A stretch of DNA of 7,727 bases from Opitutaceae bacterium. Its GTDB lineage: Bacteria > Verrucomicrobiota > Verrucomicrobiia > Opitutales > Opitutaceae. Location: the NCBI GenBank assembly GCA_025352845.1, contig JANXSC010000178.1:1-7727 (forward strand). The letters are read 5' to 3'. Position numbers and translations under genes: made by a program. Shown here one piece after another: positions 4,726 through 7,727 of the stretch. A model generated the notes under the pieces. The model had not been told where the DNA came from. It made no database searches and saw only the letters and a program-made list of their open reading frames with translations. The first letter of the stretch is position 1. Every line of letters begins with the position of its first letter.

Positions 4726-6573
4726 TCAGATAATTTCGAGCAATTTATTCAGCCGCGCCACCATCGCGCTGGCGTCGTCGAGCAGGCCGGCGCTGATGAG
4801 GGCGTTGTCGAGAATTTGTTCGGCGACGAGCTTCGCCCGCTCCGGAGACGTAGCGTGCGTTTCAAAAAGACGCTTCATCACGGCGGAGCGCGGGTTGATT
4901 TCGAGATTCACGCGGAGCGGCGACTCCTCCCTGCCCTTGTCCTTGCTCATGGCCTTCATCATGCGGCGCATGTGGGGCGACATGAACTTGTCGGCGTTGA
5001 GCGCGAGCGCGGGCGAATCGACGAGGCGGTCGCTGGCCTTCACTTCGGCGACTCGCTCGCCAAGCGATTCCTTGAGAAACGCGGTGAGTTTCTTCGTGTC
5101 GTCCTCGCTGAGCGCGCCCTCGGGTTTCGGGAGCTCGGAGAGCTTCACATCGGCGTGATCGGCGGCGATGAGCTTCTTGCCGTCGAACTCGCGGACGTTG
5201 TTCATCACGTATTCGTCGACGGGCTCGTAGCAGAAGAGCACCTCGAGGTTGCGGGCCTTGAAGCCCTCAAGATACGGGCCGTTCTCGATCGCGGCGCGGT
5301 TCGGGCCGACGAGGTAATAGATTTCCTTCTGCTCGCCGCCGAGGCGCGTCACGTAGTCGGCGAGACTCGTGGTCTTGCCTTTCTCGGTGAGCGACGACTC
5401 GTAGCGCAGCAGCTTCACGAGCGAATCCTTGTGCGGGTAGTCCACTGCGGCGCCCTCCTTCAGGAAAATACCGAACTCGGCGTAGAATTCCGCGTAAGCC
5501 TCGGGCCGATTCTTAGCCTCGTCGTCGAAGAATTTGATCAGGCGCTTCGTGATGACCGTGTTCAGCTTCGCGATGAGCGCCTTGTCCTGCATCGTCTCGC
5601 GCGAAATATTCAGCGGAAGGTCGTCGCTATCGACCACGCCCTTTAGGAAACGCAGCCACTCGGGGAGGAGGTCTTTCGGCTTCGCGTCGATGAGAACCTT
5701 GCGGCAGTAGAGCGAGACGGAGGCTTCGAGGCGGGAGAAGCCGAGTTTTTCCGTGTTCTCCTTCGGGACGAATAGCAGCGCGTTGATCGAGAGCGGAGCA
5801 TCGGCGCTGAAATGGAGGCGGAGACGCGGGTCGTCGTGCGCGTGCGACTGGAATTTGTAGAACTCGGTGTATTCCTCGTCCTTGATTTCGTTTTTCGACC
5901 GGAGCCAGAGCGCCTGGACGGTGTTGACGCGCTTGCCGTTGAGGTTGATCGGAAACGACACGAACGCGCTGTAGCGCTCGAGGATTTCCTTGATCTTCCA
6001 GTCGCTCGCGTAATCGCCGCAGTCGTCCTTCAGCTCGATGACAACTTTCGAGCCACGGCGCTGGCCGTCGCTCTCCTCGATCTCGTAGCTGCCGGAGCCG
6101 TCGCTCGTCCAGACGTGGCCCGGCTCGGCCGCGCGCCACGAGTGCGAGTAAACCTTCACCGACTTTGCGACCATGAAGGCCGAGTAGAAACCGACGCCGA
6201 ACTGGCCGATAAGGTTGGCATTTTTTGCGCCGCCCTCGCCGAGCGCCTTGAGAAACTGCTTCGAACCGGAGTGCGCGATGGTGCCGAGATTTTCCACGAG
6301 CTCCGCGCGCGTCATGCCGATGCCAAAATCCTGAATCGTGATCGTCTTCGCCTTGTCGTCGGTGGTGACGTTGATTTCGAGGTCGGCCTTGTCGTCGAAG
6401 ATTTCCTTCTCGGTCAGCTGCGTGTGGCGGAGTTTCTCGAGGGCGTCGGAGGCGTTGGAAACCAGCTCCCGGACGAAGATTTCCTTCTCGGTGTAAAGCG
6501 AGTGGATGACGATATCGAGGAGCTGCTTGATCTCGGCTTGGAACTCGAATTTTTGAGGAGCGGCGGTGGACAT
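4726..6573 (-). CDS. htpG: molecular chaperone HtpG (bacterial Hsp90)
   Basis: 615 aa, full length for bacterial Hsp90 (about 620-640). The N-terminal GHKL ATPase is clear: EFQAEIKQLLDIVIHSLYTEKEIF, RELVSNASDALEKLR with catalytic Glu36 and Asn40, DFGIGMT (82-88, ATP-contacting Asp82), IAHSGSKQFLK (99-109) and GQFGVGFYSAF (123-133). The middle domain has LNISRETMQ with Arg325, the gamma-phosphate-sensing arginine. The C-terminal dimerisation region follows (from about 500), ending NALISAGLLDDASAMVARLNKLLEII. There is no C-terminal MEEVD, as expected for bacteria. It is a cytosolic homodimer that remodels client proteins with the DnaK system and is usually heat-induced. The 5' leader is pyrimidine-rich with no Shine-Dalgarno and carries a perfect palindrome. 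The stop lies only 19 bp from the vapBC operator. Confidence 0.98.
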   Translation of the reverse strand: MSTAAPQKFEFQAEIKQLLDIVIHSLYTEKEIFVRELVSNASDALEKLRHTQLTEKEIFDDKADLEINVTTDDKAKTITIQDFGIGMTRAELVENLGTIAHSGSKQFLKALGEGGAKNANLIGQFGVGFYSAFMVAKSVKVYSHSWRAAEPGHVWTSDGSGSYEIEESDGQRRGSKVVIELKDDCGDYASDWKIKEILERYSAFVSFPINLNGKRVNTVQALWLRSKNEIKDEEYTEFYKFQSHAHDDPRLRLHFSADAPLSINALLFVPKENTEKLGFSRLEASVSLYCRKVLIDAKPKDLLPEWLRFLKGVVDSDDLPLNISRETMQDKALIAKLNTVITKRLIKFFDDEAKNRPEAYAEFYAEFGIFLKEGAAVDYPHKDSLVKLLRYESSLTEKGKTTSLADYVTRLGGEQKEIYYLVGPNRAAIENGPYLEGFKARNLEVLFCYEPVDEYVMNNVREFDGKKLIAADHADVKLSELPKPEGALSEDDTKKLTAFLKESLGERVAEVKASDRLVDSPALALNADKFMSPHMRRMMKAMSKDKGREESPLRVNLEINPRSAVMKRLFETHATSPERAKLVAEQILDNALISAGLLDDASAMVARLNKLLEII

Positions 6574-6622
6574 GGGAAGGTGTTGAGGGTGGAGAGAAAG
6601 AAGGATAAAAGAAAGGAAACGA

Positions 6623-6641
6623 GTCCGCTAATTTAGCGGAC
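6623..6641 (-). promoter_or_regulatory. perfect 9-bp-arm palindrome in the htpG leader, possible operator
   Basis: gtccgctaa-t-ttagcggac is a perfect inverted repeat with a 1-nt centre, 50 bp upstream of the htpG start. It differs from CIRCE (TTAGCACTC-N9-GAGTGCTAA) and from HAIR. Dyad symmetry and position between the upstream terminator and htpG suggest a protein-binding site. A ttgatt on the minus strand (complement of 6649-6654) could be a -35 box overlapping the terminator T-run, but no good -10 follows. A stem role in the transcript is the alternative. Confidence 0.4.
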
Positions 6642-6646
6642 GCGGG

Positions 6647-6680
6647 AAAAAATCAAGCGGCGCGATGCGCGCCCGCGCTT
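6647..6680 (-). terminator. intrinsic terminator of the CorC-like gene
   Basis: Read on the minus strand, 24 nt after the stop: stem aagc…ggcgcg, loop cat, cgcgcc…gctt, with one 3-nt bulge (gcg), followed by ga and six T residues (complement of 6647-6652). This GC stem plus T-run fits a Rho-independent terminator and separates the CorC-like gene from htpG. Confidence 0.65.
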
Positions 6681-6703
6681 GCCGACGCGCTACGGCACCG
6701 CAG

Positions 6704-7727
6704 CTACAAGCCGCTGTCCTTCCGGACCGGCTCGGGCATCCGCTCGACGCGGATCCGCCGCAAACGACCGGCGGCAATATCGGTGGCCGTCACCTTGAAG
6801 TCGCCGGCGGTGAAGCTCTCGCCGCGCTTGAGCGGCCGGCCCCGGTTGCGCTCGGCCCACGCGGCGACGGTTTCGCGCGGTTGCAGCTCAAAGGCCCAGC
6901 CCGTCTCCGCCTGCAGCTCCCGCATCGAGAACATCCCGCTCACCACGATTTCGCTCTCGGTGTGCTCAAAGACCGGGCCGCGCCCGAGATCGAACTCGTC
7001 GCGGATGTCGCCCACGATTTCCTCGAGCACATCCTCGAGGCTCACGATGCCCGCGGTCTTAAAATCCGCATCGAGCACCACCGCGATATGCACGCGCGAA
7101 GTGCGGAAGAGTTCGATCATCGTGTGGATCGGCGTCTTCACCGTGAAGGTCAGCGTGGGCCGCATCAGCGGTTCAAACGACGCGTCCGGCCCGAGCGCGA
7201 GGCTCTGCCAGAGCCATTCGCGCACGAGCACGATGCCCTTGATTTCGTCGAGCGAGTCCGCGCAGACCGGGAAGCGGCTGAAACCGGCCGTCTGCGCGAT
7301 GCGGAAATTTTCCGCGATGGGCAGGTTGAGCCAGAGCGCGACGATTTGCTCGCGCGGACGCATGACTTGTTGCGCCGTCACCGTCCGGAGGCGCACCGCC
7401 CGCACCATCAGCCGGTTGATCAGTGCGTCCCCGGGATGCGAATGGCGCGCCTGACTGAAAACATATTCCAGCTCTTCGGAACTGAATGAATGCTCATCCT
7501 TGCCGGCGGCTTCGAAGCCCGCGACCCGCAGGACGAAATTGGCCGCGCCGTTGAGCACCCAGATGAACGGGAAAAATATCCGGTAGAAAATAATCAGCGG
7601 GGCCGCGACATTCAGCGAGACGGCCGTGGGCCGCTGGATCGCGAGCGACTTGGGCGCAAGTTCCCCCAGCACGATGTGGAAAAACGTGATCACCGCGAAG
7701 GCCAGCGCACGGTGGCGCTGCGCGCGC
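6704..7727 (-). CDS. CNNM/CBS/CorC-type membrane protein (HlyC/CorC family), 5' end missing
   Basis: The frame is open to the right edge (about 340 residues seen; roughly the first 90-100 of a usual ~430 are outside). In order: the end of the DUF21/CNNM membrane domain (HIVLGELAPKSLAIQRP, then the hydrophobic APLIIFYRIFFPFIWVLNGAA), EEL-type helix SSEELEYVFSQAR, a CBS pair (MRPREQIVAL…SRFPVCADSLDEIKGIVLVREWL, then LMRPTLTFTVKTPIHTMIELFRTSRVHIAVVLD…GIVSLEDVLEEIVGDIRDEFD), and a C-terminal CorC/transporter-associated domain (VVSGMFSMRELQAETGWAFEL…GESFTAGDFKVTATDI…RIRVERM). Members are linked to Mg2+/Co2+ efflux or tolerance; the TlyC 'hemolysin' name is historical. The inner membrane is the expected location. 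The CBS domains probably sense adenine nucleotides. The gene has its own terminator and looks unrelated to htpG. Confidence 0.93.
   Translation of the reverse strand, partial: RAQRHRALAFAVITFFHIVLGELAPKSLAIQRPTAVSLNVAAPLIIFYRIFFPFIWVLNGAANFVLRVAGFEAAGKDEHSFSSEELEYVFSQARHSHPGDALINRLMVRAVRLRTVTAQQVMRPREQIVALWLNLPIAENFRIAQTAGFSRFPVCADSLDEIKGIVLVREWLWQSLALGPDASFEPLMRPTLTFTVKTPIHTMIELFRTSRVHIAVVLDADFKTAGIVSLEDVLEEIVGDIRDEFDLGRGPVFEHTESEIVVSGMFSMRELQAETGWAFELQPRETVAAWAERNRGRPLKRGESFTAGDFKVTATDIAAGRLRRIRVERMPEPVRKDSGL

Noticed and set aside
4399..5646. 415-codon plus-strand frame antisense to htpG and vapB, and 274-codon frames at 5812-6636 and 6665-7489
   Set aside because: All are mirror images of well-supported minus-strand genes (VapB/HtpG, CorC-like) and show no family motifs.
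6623..6641. CIRCE element (HrcA operator) upstream of htpG
   Set aside because: The arms read GTCCGCTAA/TTAGCGGAC with a 1-nt centre, not TTAGCACTC-N9-GAGTGCTAA.

Overview
The window looks like a stretch of a high-GC bacterial chromosome. The G/C-ending codons, the Ala/Arg-rich proteins and the hairpin repeats between genes remind me most of Opitutaceae-type Verrucomicrobia. That placement is an impression from the sequence, not a search result. Both edges cut through genes.

Plus strand, 1-2688: the 3' end of a transglutaminase-like protease-fold gene (Cys-His-Asp triad visible) is followed after 8 nt by a complete stand-alone DUF2126 protein of 724 aa, a putative amidoligase with a glutamine-synthetase-like fold. 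In many bacteria these two modules are fused in one protein of about 1,100 aa. They usually belong to loci that also carry alpha-E (DUF403) and circularly permuted ATP-grasp proteins, predicted to make or modify peptides. No product is known to me. The DUF2126 gene carries an in-frame AT-rich 45-bp repeat insertion near its 3' end.

2689-3450: about 760 bp without a convincing gene, unusually rich in symmetrical repeats. (i) A 129-bp MITE-like unit has 20-bp inverted ends, flanking direct repeats and an internal hairpin. (ii) Abutting it is a ~500-bp segment bounded by 21-bp inverted repeats (20/21 match). Inside that segment a 12-bp inverted repeat encloses a 26-bp-arm hairpin.

3451-3978, plus strand: a small exported SnoaL/DUF4440-like protein. 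It converges with a minus-strand type II toxin-antitoxin pair, vapB-vapC (4008-4641), preceded by an array of alternating ccatactt/aagtatgg half-sites that is probably its autoregulatory operator. Immediately upstream on the same strand is htpG (Hsp90 chaperone, 4726-6573), whose leader carries a perfect 9-bp-arm palindrome. Upstream again is a hairpin plus T-run terminator ending a CNNM/CBS/CorC-type membrane protein gene that runs off the right edge.

Functionally these are separate modules: a peptide-ligase/transglutaminase locus, a repeat island, an isolated exported protein, a toxin-antitoxin pair tucked directly behind a chaperone gene, and a cation-transport-type membrane protein. Several starts (DUF2126, DUF4440, vapC, htpG) have no recognisable Shine-Dalgarno sequence.
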